From Candidatus Zixiibacteriota bacterium (GTDB taxonomy: Bacteria > Zixibacteria > MSB-5A5 > GN15 > FEB-12), in the NCBI GenBank assembly GCA_020346225.1, contig CP070777.1, forward strand, positions 1,542,288-1,581,790: a stretch of DNA of 39,503 nt. Direction: 5' to 3'. The notes below the pieces were generated by a model. That model made no database searches and was not told where the DNA came from. It worked only from the letters and a program-made list of their open reading frames with translations. A program made the translations under genes and the position numbers. Position 1 is the stretch's first letter. Each line of letters opens with the position of its first letter. Of the stretch, positions 16,601 to 23,216 are shown in pieces.

Positions 16601-17128
16601 GCCGACGGCCGCGAGGTGAAAATAGGCGGCATACTGACGGCGGTCAAAAAGATGCCCGACAAGAAGGGCAACATGATGGCCTTTGCAACACTGGAAGACT
16701 TCTCGGGCTCGGTGGAACTGATACTTTTTTCGGACTGTTACGACAAAAGCAAGGCGTTCGTCGTCACTGAAACGATGGTATGGCTTACGGGTCGGGTATC
16801 GACCCGCGAAGGCGAGGCTTCCAAGGTAATTGCAGCGGAGGTTCTGCCGCTCGAAAAACTGACGGAACGCTTTAATTGCCAGCTTGTTATAAAGATAGGT
16901 CGGGATTGCGCCGACAATCTGGTTGACCAGGCGCTGGCCGCGCTTGAGGAAAACCGCGGAGAGGCGCCGGTTTTGCTGACAATACAGGAGAACGGATCCG
17001 AAGTCTACATACGTTCTGACAAGTACCTGGTGAGGCCGGATTTCGTGCTGGTGGACAGACTCAAGGAACTGCTCGGCGAGTCGGCCGTTTTCTTAAGACC
17101 TCTGAGCAGAAAGGAGAACTTTGTATAG
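13676..17128 (+). CDS. dnaE: DNA polymerase III alpha subunit (DnaE type)
   Basis: 1150 residues, normal length for the replicative polymerase DnaE (E. coli 1160). It starts with a PHP domain ('FVHLHTHSQYSLLDGA', 'ITDHGNLFGAIEFYK'). The three catalytic aspartates fall at D402 and D404 within 'PDIDIDF' (401-407) and at D555 in 'LLKMDFLGLRT', nearly identical in position to the E. coli enzyme. The helix-hairpin-helix region and a C-terminal OB fold ('VKIGGILTAVKKM' to 'VELILFSDCY') follow. A clamp-binding-like Q-N-S-H-D-L-F occurs at residues 906-912. The protein synthesises the chromosome as part of the holoenzyme. No clear ribosome binding site precedes the ATG. The last eight bases overlap the start of a thioredoxin-fold gene, indicating co-transcription. 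Confidence 0.98.
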   Translation: MKYANFVHLHTHSQYSLLDGACRLDSVVELAKEYRMPALAITDHGNLFGAIEFYKKATRAGIKPIIGCETYVAAGSRFEKKPSSHYPDGGFHLVLLAKNETGYRNLIKLTTAAFLEGFYHRPRVDKELLRQHSQGLLATSACLKGEVNWHLLNGRTDEAVAVARELNDIFGDGNFFLEIQNHGLEKQHLLIPKVEAIARETGVGLVATNDCHYLHQRDSEAHDALLCIQTGKTVSDTDRLRYASDQIYFKSASEMEAALGDYKAALENTVHIAESCHLELELGSLKLPRFPIPKPFVDPDVYLRHLCEQGLKERYSRLGEEINKRLDYELSVIKQMGYAGYFLIVKDFCDYARFRKIRVGPGRGSAAGSLVSYALRITNIDPIKFDLLFERFLNPERVSMPDIDIDFADRGRDQIIQYVIDKYGKENVCQIITFGTMMARGVVRDVGRVLGMPYGEVDRIAKLVPERIGITLETALKEVPELTQLKESDPRVEKLLDYSITLEGLARHCSTHAAGVVIAPSALTNFVPLFKGTKDEITTQYDMKMVEEIGLLKMDFLGLRTLTVIDDTLRMVVENHGQEIDIDNVPLDDAEVYRIFANGDTIGIFQFESLGMRDHLRRLCPETFTDITVMNALYRPGPLDSGMITEYIERKRGAKKVEYLHPKMKEILGNTYGVIVFQEQVLHIANALAGYSMGSADLLRKAMGKKDASLMAAQKREFLKGTESGKIERQTAEEIFNQIETFARYGFNKAHSTCYAYIAYQTAWLKHHYPREFMAALMSSEINSTDRIYQLLEECRRMRIKVLPPDVNESGVDFSVVEGQVRFGLMAIKNVGEGPARAIVQEREESGPYSDLADLVSRVPLKSVNRRILESLIAGGACDSLRGHRAQQHAAVEAMLEFAHRVAAHQNSHDLFADKAGAIRRVAPPLPDIPDWSNSETLAQEKAILGFYISGHPLDKYRDELAHFTDFKIGELARAADGREVKIGGILTAVKKMPDKKGNMMAFATLEDFSGSVELILFSDCYDKSKAFVVTETMVWLTGRVSTREGEASKVIAAEVLPLEKLTERFNCQLVIKIGRDCADNLVDQALAALEENRGEAPVLLTIQENGSEVYIRSDKYLVRPDFVLVDRLKELLGESAVFLRPLSRKENFV
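17111..17116 (+). promoter_or_regulatory. Ribosome binding site deciding a TTG start inside the end of dnaE
   Basis: AAGGAG, four bases before TTG at 17121. It lies within the last codons of dnaE, and no in-frame ATG with better spacing exists. Confidence 0.6.
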
Positions 17129-17678
17129 CCGTTCGGACAGATTCACTTCGCTTGCGAAGCTGGCAGCACTTTCGGTGGGGCTTATGGCCCTGGTGGCCCT
17201 GAATTTAATGGGTGCCGAAGACCGCCTTCCCGGCACCGACAGTCCGCCGAAAGATTCCACGGCGGTAATCGAGTGGCAAGCTTACGACGCCGGCCTGAGC
17301 GAAGCCAAAGAAGAAAACAAACACGTCTTCATCGGCTTCACGGCCAGGTGGTGCTACTACTGCCGCAAGATGGACAGAGAAGTCTTCACCGACCCCCAGG
17401 TTATCGAGCTGGTCAATAAAGACTTCGTCCCGGTCAGAGTCGACGGCGACTCAAAAAGAGAACTGGATATCGACGGTTACAAAATCACGGAAAAGAACCT
17501 GACTGTCGGTGAATTCGGCGTCAGGAACTTCCCTACTTTCTGGTTTCTAAAACCCGATGGGACCAAGCTCGGCGCCCTCGTGGGCTACCGGCCTGCGGAA
17601 GAAATGCTGAAGGCGCTGGTGTTCGTCAAAGACTACCGGTACGATTCCACGGACACATCGACAGAGGACACTGAATAG
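17121..17678 (+). CDS. Exported thioredoxin-fold protein with WCYYC active site
   Basis: 185 residues. The N-terminus has basic residues and then a hydrophobic segment (about residues 12-30), a signal peptide or membrane anchor. The mature part begins with an acidic linker and a thioredoxin fold with 'FTARWCYYCRKMDREVF', the pattern of DsbD-gamma/SoxW-like periplasmic thioredoxins in which the CxxC is CYYC; the cis-proline loop is 'GVRNFPTFWFL'. It likely reduces or exchanges disulfides outside the cytoplasm; the partner is unknown. The start is a TTG supported by AAGGAG four bases upstream and overlaps the dnaE stop by eight bases. A link between dnaE and this gene is probably only transcriptional. 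A second exported thioredoxin-like protein follows 102 bases later. Confidence 0.82.
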   Translation: MYSRSDRFTSLAKLAALSVGLMALVALNLMGAEDRLPGTDSPPKDSTAVIEWQAYDAGLSEAKEENKHVFIGFTARWCYYCRKMDREVFTDPQVIELVNKDFVPVRVDGDSKRELDIDGYKITEKNLTVGEFGVRNFPTFWFLKPDGTKLGALVGYRPAEEMLKALVFVKDYRYDSTDTSTEDTE

Positions 17679-17780
17679 CAGGGCCTGCCTCGGTACGGCC
17701 GGGCACAGGGTGTGTTTTTGCTTGCCCTGAGGGCGGTTTTGTATTACTTAGAGCCGAACAGCTCAGAATAAGGAACAGCC

Positions 17781-18320
17781 ATGACCAGGATTACTGCGAC
17801 TATCATCCTTTTTTTCACAATGATGCTGCTGGCAAGCTGCGGTGGTGAGAACAAGGCCGAACAGTCCGACCCGGCCTCCGATGCAAATCTCCACCAGAGC
17901 GATTCGGTATCATCGGAGTTTATCTTCAGCGCTTATGACATCGACGGAAGCTTGAGAAGCTCCGGCGAGTGGGTCGGCAAACAGCCGGTGGTGATAAATT
18001 TCTGGGGGACCTGGTGTCCTCCGTGCCGCAAGGAAATCCCCGATCTGGTGAGGATCTACAACGAGTACCAGTCGCGGGGCATCGAAATCCTGGGAGTGGC
18101 GGTACGGGATCAAGCCGGCAGTGTGGCCAAGTTCTCGTACGAGAACGGGATGAACTGGGTGATGCTGATGGGTGATAACAGCCTGGCCATGCGCTACGGA
18201 ATCACGGGCGTTCCGACCACCATTTTCGTTGACGGGGGCGGCAACGAAAAAGGCCGGTTTGTCGGTCCGCGCGACTATGAAACCTTCAAACAGGCCTTCG
18301 AGATGCTTCTTCAGCCTTGA
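17781..18320 (+). CDS. TlpA/ResA-like thioredoxin lipoprotein
   Basis: 179 residues. The signal peptide ends in a lipobox, LAS-C20, so the protein is lipid-anchored facing the periplasm. After a polar linker comes an AhpC/TSA-type thioredoxin fold with 'VINFWGTWCPPCRKEIPDL', the WCPPC centre of TlpA/ResA proteins, and the cis-proline loop 'GVPTTIFVD'. Family members keep heme-binding cysteines reduced during cytochrome c maturation or serve general periplasmic thiol reduction. A heme c oxidase gene pair converges from the right and a tetraheme cytochrome lies 10 kb away, which makes a cytochrome maturation role attractive but unproven. An AAGGA ribosome binding site sits at good spacing before the ATG. 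A strong terminator follows. Confidence 0.88.
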   Translation: MTRITATIILFFTMMLLASCGGENKAEQSDPASDANLHQSDSVSSEFIFSAYDIDGSLRSSGEWVGKQPVVINFWGTWCPPCRKEIPDLVRIYNEYQSRGIEILGVAVRDQAGSVAKFSYENGMNWVMLMGDNSLAMRYGITGVPTTIFVDGGGNEKGRFVGPRDYETFKQAFEMLLQP

Positions 18321-18349
18321 CATCGAAGTACAAATTAAGATAAAGCAGA

Positions 18350-18376
18350 GGGTGAGCCGTACGGCTCACCCTTTTT
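18350..18376 (+). terminator. Intrinsic terminator of the TlpA-like gene
   Basis: Perfect 9-bp stem GGGTGAGCC/GGCTCACCC with a GTAC loop, followed by TTTTT (18372-18376), 30 bases after the stop. Confidence 0.92.
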
Positions 18377-18403
18377 CGTAGATGCGAAATTTCATCGAAT
18401 CCG

Positions 18404-19429
18404 TCAAACCGGCTGACCGCGGCCGCCAAAAAACAGCTTCAGCATATACCACACCAGTGCAATAGCCAGCAAGAAGCAAATCAAGAACACCACAAACACC
18501 GACCACTGCGGGCGCACGGCAATCGCGGCCGGGTCAAACTTACCCTCCAGTAGCAGCAGCCGGAGCGTATGACGAACAAACACCATGCCCAGAAGCGACA
18601 CGGCCAGCATCAGTCCCGACCAGACGAATCTCTTCTTGAAGACAAAGTGCAGCGAAAGCAGAGACAGGACGATGGCGACCACGAGGACCCAGACGGCCGG
18701 GCTGCGCATCAGCGGCAGGATATAATCGCCCAGAGTGAAAAGGTAGATCAGGCCCAGTACCATGGCGGCGGCCATGCCCCAGAGATAGAAAGTCTTGCCG
18801 GTGCCGTACGCCTGCTGGTCGTCTCTGCCCAGCAGGGCGACGAAGAAACCGCCCACCGTCAATGCCCCCAGAAGCATGTGCAGCCACCTGAACAGGTACG
18901 ACCCGAAATCGGTGTTCAGTACCAGTCCGGACTGGTTGCCGGCATACAGCGAGAGATAGAGTTCGGGATGCTCCGCCAGCGAAAAGACCGAACTGTACAC
19001 CAGCGAAATGTAGAGAAGCCCGATCAGGGCTACCGTGAGATATGTCCCCAAGCGCCGGCCGCCGGAAACCACCGCGAAAGACGAGGCATACAGGAAATAG
19101 TAAACGATTATAGCCGCAAGCGCTATCATCAGCCAGAACCAGGCGCTGACGATCGAGGCGGAGTAGACCTGGTCGGCGTAGACCAGCTGTACGAACAATA
19201 GCGGCGCCACGCCCAGCGTAATGGTGGCGGCCATGGCGTTGGGAAGTTGCTTGATGATGCCGCCGACGGTCGGGTGGTTCCATTTCTCGCTGAATCGGCC
19301 GAAAAGCAATATTATGACTCCGCCAACCACGAAATTCATGGCCAGGAAGTGCAGTGTCAGCGTCACGACATGAAGGATCGTCACCAGCCAGAGAGGCGCC
19401 GACAGGAAATTGTAATCGGGTAAGTTCAT
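18404..19429 (-). CDS. Partner subunit of a bd-type oxidase, apparently a degenerate CydA paralogue
   Basis: 341 residues with eight or nine membrane helices. It is not an obvious CydB. By eye it aligns with its neighbouring CydA-like subunit: H27-F-L-A-M-N-F-V-V-G-G here lies over H23-V-F-V-S-H-F-A-I-G-G there, and 'SAWFWLMIALAAIIVYYFLY' lies over 'TEWTFFAIEITAVLLYFYG', with both glutamates (E104, E111) replaced by alanines (A96, A103). H184 in 'FRWLHMLLGALTVGG' sits where E. coli CydA has the heme b558 ligand H186. I infer a heme-carrying or structural subunit derived from CydA by duplication. The ATG overlaps the stop of the upstream subunit by four bases (ATGA), so the two are translationally coupled and probably made 1:1. 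It could instead be a highly diverged membrane cytochrome b. Confidence 0.72.
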   Translation of the reverse strand: MNLPDYNFLSAPLWLVTILHVVTLTLHFLAMNFVVGGVIILLFGRFSEKWNHPTVGGIIKQLPNAMAATITLGVAPLLFVQLVYADQVYSASIVSAWFWLMIALAAIIVYYFLYASSFAVVSGGRRLGTYLTVALIGLLYISLVYSSVFSLAEHPELYLSLYAGNQSGLVLNTDFGSYLFRWLHMLLGALTVGGFFVALLGRDDQQAYGTGKTFYLWGMAAAMVLGLIYLFTLGDYILPLMRSPAVWVLVVAIVLSLLSLHFVFKKRFVWSGLMLAVSLLGMVFVRHTLRLLLLEGKFDPAAIAVRPQWSVFVVFLICFLLAIALVWYMLKLFFGGRGQPV

Positions 19430-20937
19430 CGCGTCCCCCCTTCGTTCAAGGACAGCAGGTACTCGACCAAGGCCTGGCGCTCGGTTTCGTCGCCGGTGAA
19501 ATCAGGCATCTCGTCGCCGAATTCCCCGGCCATGTCGAGGATGCCGCCCAGGTCATCGGCGGTCAGACCCGCCAGGGATTCCCATTTGTCGTTGTAACCG
19601 CCTATTTCGTGGCAACCGCCGCACCTGACACGGTATACTTTCCGGCCAAGCTCGACTCCGCCAAGACCGTAAATCTCACCCAGGTGCCGGTTATCCAGAC
19701 GGGCATGAATGTGGGCGGCGATAAGCTCTGCTTCCTCTTGGGTTCCCATGAACGGCGGCATGTTACCTTTTATCACGCCGGTGCCCCGGACAATGGCGGC
19801 AATGAAATCCCGGTCGGTACCGTCGAAAGCAGGCTCGAGGGCTTTATAGCCGCCGACAGTATGACAGCTCCGACAGGCTCTCCGAAAGAGATCGGCGCCG
19901 TCATCGCCGGTGCGAAAAACTATCCAGCTCAAGTAACCTTCTTCGGCATATATATCCGCTCTGGCTACCTCGAGAGCGTTGCCGTACATATGACCGGAGA
20001 TGACATAGGGCTTGCGGATCGACTCGCGCATCCACTCGTACTCGGCAAACCAGCTCAGGCCGAAACCCATGACGATTATGGCCACGACGATATTGTACTT
20101 CTTCGGTATGATGAGACCGAAAAGAAGCAGCGCAACCGCTATCAGGCCGGCGTTCCAGAACGAGCCGGTAAGCGAGGCAATCGGTGTCGGCATCATTTCC
20201 AGAGCGGTGCTGGTGATCGCGGCCGGGATCGATTTCCAGTACCAGTAAAATGTCGGCACCATAACGACCAGACCGGCCAGCGCCCACCGGGCGTTGTAGC
20301 GAACGAGAACTTTCTTGAAATCGTCCGCCTTGTAGCGGGAGGCTATCACCAGTGCGTAAAGCCCGGCCAGCATGATGCACACGCCGGTGCGGAGCCACAG
20401 CGACGACCAGAAAGTAGGGTTGAAAAAGCCGTCCCAGAAACTGCCCGTGACCAGCCAGTCGCCGGGTGTCAGCATAAAGGTGATTATCCCGTTGATGACA
20501 AACAGTGACATCCAGGCGGCGCCGAAGTAGATCCAGCCGACAATAACATGAGCGCGGGCCGTCATCCGGTCCCACCCGTAGAAGTACAGCAAAACGGCCG
20601 TTATTTCGATCGCGAAGAAGGTCCACTCGGTCGCCCAGCCCCAGACAAAATTGTGGATGAGGGCCTCGGTGGCGGTCGGGTTCAACAGACCGATTATGAA
20701 CCAGATACCGACACCCGTCAGGGCCCCGAAGACCACTGTCACGAGAACGAAAAACTTGCTGAGCTTGCGCAGAAACTCCAGCATCAGCTTATCGTTCCTT
20801 TTGCGGGCCCTCGTTTCCGCCACGACGAGGTACAGGCCCCCGCCGATGGCAAAGTGGGAAACGAAGACGTGGACGACGGCAATGCCGGCCATCAGCAAAC
20901 CGTAGCCAATGCCGACATCCCAAAAGGGATAATTCAT
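19426..20937 (-). CDS. bd-type oxidase catalytic subunit (CydA-like) fused to a diheme cytochrome c tail
   Basis: 503 residues. Residues 1-315 are a CydA-like core of about eight helices: H23 matches E. coli H19 (heme ligand), E111 in 'FFAIEITAVLLYFYGWDR' matches E107, E104 lies next to the E99 position, and E305 in 'RESIRKPY' matches the glutamate of CydA 'E-x-GRQPW'. The b558 ligand H186 appears to be R183, and there is no recognisable quinol loop. The C-terminal part has two class I heme c sites, C355-R-S-C-H359 with 'MPPF' and C439-G-G-C-H443 with 'EMPDF'. The core reduces oxygen; the tail suggests electrons come from cytochrome c rather than quinol. I chose the ATG at 20937 (GGAGGGAGAG upstream) over an in-frame ATG at 21012, which precedes the promoter -10 box. 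It overlaps the partner gene by four bases. Confidence 0.82.
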   Translation of the reverse strand: MNYPFWDVGIGYGLLMAGIAVVHVFVSHFAIGGGLYLVVAETRARKRNDKLMLEFLRKLSKFFVLVTVVFGALTGVGIWFIIGLLNPTATEALIHNFVWGWATEWTFFAIEITAVLLYFYGWDRMTARAHVIVGWIYFGAAWMSLFVINGIITFMLTPGDWLVTGSFWDGFFNPTFWSSLWLRTGVCIMLAGLYALVIASRYKADDFKKVLVRYNARWALAGLVVMVPTFYWYWKSIPAAITSTALEMMPTPIASLTGSFWNAGLIAVALLLFGLIIPKKYNIVVAIIVMGFGLSWFAEYEWMRESIRKPYVISGHMYGNALEVARADIYAEEGYLSWIVFRTGDDGADLFRRACRSCHTVGGYKALEPAFDGTDRDFIAAIVRGTGVIKGNMPPFMGTQEEAELIAAHIHARLDNRHLGEIYGLGGVELGRKVYRVRCGGCHEIGGYNDKWESLAGLTADDLGGILDMAGEFGDEMPDFTGDETERQALVEYLLSLNEGGTR

Positions 20938-20983
20938 AGCGACACTCTCCCTCCGTTCCTTTGTTGAGGAGATGCTTTTCGGT

Positions 20984-21012
20984 ATTTTACAGAATACGTT
21001 TGAAGCGGGCAA
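20984..21012 (-). promoter_or_regulatory. Sigma70-type promoter of the bd-type oxidase operon
   Basis: Minus strand TTGCCC (21007-21012), 17-base spacer, TAAAAT (20984-20989). The predicted start near 20977 gives a 40-base leader to the ATG at 20937. Confidence 0.55.
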
Positions 21013-21018
21013 GCTTGA

Positions 21019-21035
21019 TTGCCGGTTTGCGGCAA
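21019..21035. repeat. Inverted repeat just upstream of the oxidase promoter
   Basis: TTGCCG-GTTTG-CGGCAA, perfect 6-bp arms with a 5-base spacer, centred about 50 bases upstream of the predicted transcript start. No T-run follows on either strand, so an operator is more likely than a terminator. Confidence 0.45.
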
Positions 21036-21059
21036 GGGAGACTTATCTTGTCTGAATTG

Positions 21060-21494
21060 TCATGCGTCCGGCGATGGGCGTTTGGTGAAGTACTTGATTA
21101 TCGGCTCGCAAGTGTAGCCGGCTGCCTGGAAACACGCTATCGAAGGATAGTTGATATCTTCGATCAGGGCGCAAATCACCACGGCTCCGACCTCATACAG
21201 GAACTCTTCGGCGCGCCCAATTAATTGCCGGGCGTGTCCCTTGCCACGGTAGTCCGGGTCCAGCGCCAGCCGGTTTATCCAGCCGCGACGCCCGTCAAAA
21301 TTCGCGATCACCACCCCGACCATCTTCGCACCGCCGAACATACCGAAGAAGGCGCAGTTGGGGTTGGCTATCTCTTTCTCCATCATGTCCCGACTGTCGC
21401 GACCTTTCGGCTTGAAGGGTAGTCCCGAAAAGGACCAGACGCGGATGATCTCATCGTAATCGTCGATAGTGAGCTTTCTAATCTCGTGGTCCAT
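21060..21494 (-). CDS. GNAT family N-acetyltransferase
   Basis: 144 residues, a single GNAT domain. Motif A, which binds the acetyl-CoA pyrophosphate, reads 'RLALDPDYRGKGHARQLI' with the R-G-K-G-H-A core. The preceding strand ('MVGVVIANFDGRRGWINRLA') and the C-terminal motif B ('YPSIACFQAAGYTCE') fit the fold throughout. It transfers an acetyl group to an amine of unknown identity, in the cytosol. Its start lies 17 bases inside the end of the DUF116 gene, so it is the third gene of a lipoprotein-DUF116-GNAT operon and probably translationally coupled. No rimI-type partner or toxin gene is adjacent, so I do not assign a substrate. Confidence 0.87.
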   Translation of the reverse strand: MDHEIRKLTIDDYDEIIRVWSFSGLPFKPKGRDSRDMMEKEIANPNCAFFGMFGGAKMVGVVIANFDGRRGWINRLALDPDYRGKGHARQLIGRAEEFLYEVGAVVICALIEDINYPSIACFQAAGYTCEPIIKYFTKRPSPDA

Positions 21495-22179
21495 ACTTCT
21501 CCTCGAGAATGCTCCGCAGCGAGGTCATGGTGAACTCGGAGGCAAACGGTGTATCATTCCAGTGTTCGCATCCGGTGAAATTCAGCGGCACCCCCCGCGC
21601 GGGCACACCTACTTCGGAAGCCGTGCGCATCCCGGAAGCCAGCATCATGATGCAGGCGATGCCGATAACGCCGAGGTCCTCCATACGCTTGGCGAAGTAT
21701 TCAATCTGCTGCGCCAGCTTTCGCTTCGAAAACACTATTTTGACACCGTACCCGGCGGCCAGGTCCCCGATCTGGTAGGCCTGGCAGGTCTGTTGACAGC
21801 GGCGACAGAAGAAGCCATACTTTTTTTCGACCTTCTCACATTCCTTGTCGTGGATCGACAGACAATCCGGCATCACGATAAGGGTGTTCTTGCACTGATT
21901 AAAAGCATGGCGGTTGAGCTTATCGTAAATCTTGAAAGCGACCAGCTCGAGAAGGTATTTCTCTTTCGGGTTCTGCCGCAAATCACTGTCATCACGTCCC
22001 ACATCGTTATGTGCTCTTTCTACAAACTGATCGATACGCTCGAATTCTTTGGAGAAATGGGCAAAGCCGTCCTTCAGAAAGCGCCTGACAAAAGTCTCCA
22101 GTTTCTGATTGAAATCTTCGCCGAGTCGATACGTGGGGTGATCGCGGTCCATGGTGCTAATATAAGCATCGGCCGGCAA
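21478..22179 (-). CDS. DUF116 family protein with conserved cysteines
   Basis: 233 residues. The centre reads 'TLIVMPDCLSIHDKECEK' followed by 'FFCRRCQQTCQAYQIGDLA' and later 'GIACIMMLASGMRTASEVGVPA', the hallmark blocks of DUF116 proteins. The cysteine cluster C-x2-C-x3-C plus the two earlier cysteines could hold a metal or Fe-S cluster, but this is inference, and the family has no established biochemical function known to me. The N-terminal ~80 residues are helical and charged. Either the ATG at 22179 or an in-frame ATG at 22152 could be the start; neither has a good ribosome binding site, but the former lies only 15 bases after the lipoprotein stop. It is the middle gene of a three-gene set with a TPR lipoprotein and a GNAT protein. 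Confidence 0.8.
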   Translation of the reverse strand: MPADAYISTMDRDHPTYRLGEDFNQKLETFVRRFLKDGFAHFSKEFERIDQFVERAHNDVGRDDSDLRQNPKEKYLLELVAFKIYDKLNRHAFNQCKNTLIVMPDCLSIHDKECEKVEKKYGFFCRRCQQTCQAYQIGDLAAGYGVKIVFSKRKLAQQIEYFAKRMEDLGVIGIACIMMLASGMRTASEVGVPARGVPLNFTGCEHWNDTPFASEFTMTSLRSILEEKYGPRD

Positions 22180-22194
22180 CGGGCGATATTAAAT

Positions 22195-22740
22195 TTACGG
22201 TTCTTCGGCGGCGCTGAGTTGTGTGAGCCTCTGCATACCGTCGCGGGCACGGGTACAGGCGGGGTCGAGATTCAACGCTGTCAGGTAATTCTGTTTGGCC
22301 CGACCGAAATCACGTCGTCGCTCCATGTCCTCTGCTATGGCCAGGTAGATTTGAGAACGGATCTTTGAATCATCGGGAGCGAAGCCCAGCGCCGTAAGAA
22401 AATATCGGTGGCTAATATCAGAGCTGTCGATTTTCCCGGTAATCACTCCCCGCATAAAGTAAAGACGCCACTCGGTCGGGCTCAATTCCAGAGCTTCGTC
22501 CAGGGCAAACCCGGCGGAATCATACTCCTGCCGCTGATAGTGCCAGACGGCACGGTCAAAAAACCCTTTGATTTCAGGGCCCAACGGAGGCTTCAGTTCG
22601 GCCAATTGGGTCAGGGCTGGCCGGTCGAAGCTGCTGTATCCCAGATACTTAACTCTTATGATCTGCGGCTTTCGGGCGCAGCTCCAGCCGACCACAAGCA
22701 GTAGCATAATAAGGATGCTGTTCAGCGCAAGTCTGCCCAT
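22195..22740 (-). CDS. TPR-containing putative lipoprotein
   Basis: 181 residues. The N-terminus is a hydrophobic signal sequence ending 'LLLVVGWSC', with C21 as the probable lipidated cysteine; tryptophan at -2 makes the lipobox slightly unusual. The rest is helical with about three tetratricopeptide-like repeats: 'AVWHYQRQEYDSAGFALDEA', 'WRLYFMRGVITGKID' and 'EDMERRRDFGRAKQNYLTAL', ending with 'NLDPACTRARDGM'. TPR lipoproteins usually act as assembly or scaffold factors at the outer membrane; no partner can be named. There is no ribosome binding site, and a -10-like GATAAT lies only seven bases before the ATG, suggesting a leaderless or nearly leaderless transcript. First gene of the DUF116 operon. 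Confidence 0.75.
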   Translation of the reverse strand: MGRLALNSILIMLLLVVGWSCARKPQIIRVKYLGYSSFDRPALTQLAELKPPLGPEIKGFFDRAVWHYQRQEYDSAGFALDEALELSPTEWRLYFMRGVITGKIDSSDISHRYFLTALGFAPDDSKIRSQIYLAIAEDMERRRDFGRAKQNYLTALNLDPACTRARDGMQRLTQLSAAEEP

Positions 22741-22747
22741 ACTATCG

Positions 22748-22753
22748 ATTATC
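22748..22753 (-). promoter_or_regulatory. -10-like box immediately before the TPR lipoprotein start (possible leaderless mRNA)
   Basis: GATAAT on the minus strand, seven bases before the ATG at 22740. No ribosome binding site can be fitted between them, and the -35 region is not recognisable. Confidence 0.35.
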
Positions 22754-22826
22754 GGCAGTTTGAGCCTTTCTGCTCATGGGAAAGTTCTTTTTAAAGGCGG
22801 CTCGCAGGTGAATTCTCAAAAATTCG

Positions 22827-22856
22827 TTGAATTATGGGGTTGAGGCGTGGTATTAT
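22827..22856 (+). promoter_or_regulatory. Sigma70-type promoter of the TM2-like gene
   Basis: TTGAAT (22827-22832), 18-base spacer, TATTAT (22851-22856). The predicted start near 22863 gives a leader of about 34 bases containing the GGAG ribosome binding site. Confidence 0.5.
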
Positions 22857-22896
22857 TGACTGCTGTTGGCTGGAATCAAAACAGCTGGAGAAATCT

Positions 22897-23196
22897 ATGA
22901 ATCAACCACCCCCGCCAAAATTCTATAAGAATCCCGGTCTGGCGGCCGTTCTTTCTTTTTTCTACATGGGCCTGGGGCAGATATACAACGGCCAGATCGC
23001 CAAAGGTGTGTTGTTCCTTGCGGCCTACACGATCTCGTGGCTGTTCATAGCATCGATCATTCTGCTTCCTATCGGGATAATAACCACCCCGATCCTGTTC
23101 ATCTACGGCATGTATGACGCCTACAAGTCGGCCGAAAAGATAAACCGCGACATAGCCTACGACTCCCGGCAGCCCGGCGGTCCGCCGGTGAACTGA
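22897..23196 (+). CDS. Small TM2-like membrane protein
   Basis: 99 residues from the ATG at 22897, chosen because GGAG lies seven bases upstream and the earlier in-frame start at 22834 overlaps the promoter. It has a proline-rich start (MNQPPPPKFYKNPG), then two hydrophobic helices separated by 'GQIYNGQIAKG', and a charged C-terminal end. The 'NPGLAAVLSFFYMGLGQIYNG' type of opening with 'G-x-G-x-x-Y' is typical of TM2-domain and related small membrane proteins of unknown role. Cytoplasmic membrane location is expected. The gene is followed 55 bases later by coaX, which has its own promoter, so the two may be independent. Confidence 0.72.
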   Translation: MNQPPPPKFYKNPGLAAVLSFFYMGLGQIYNGQIAKGVLFLAAYTISWLFIASIILLPIGIITTPILFIYGMYDAYKSAEKINRDIAYDSRQPGGPPVN

Positions 23197-23216
23197 CGGC
23201 GCCGCCGAGGCCGGAC

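Noticed and set aside
19354-20508. A 384-codon plus-strand open frame opposite the oxidase genes
   Set aside because: Antisense to conserved heme-binding and membrane segments; no start signal and no recognisable fold.
21015-21035. Fnr site before the oxidase operon
   Set aside because: A TTGAT half-site is present at 21015-21019, but no ATCAA half-site at the right spacing. The actual dyad is TTGCCG/CGGCAA, so I do not call it Fnr.
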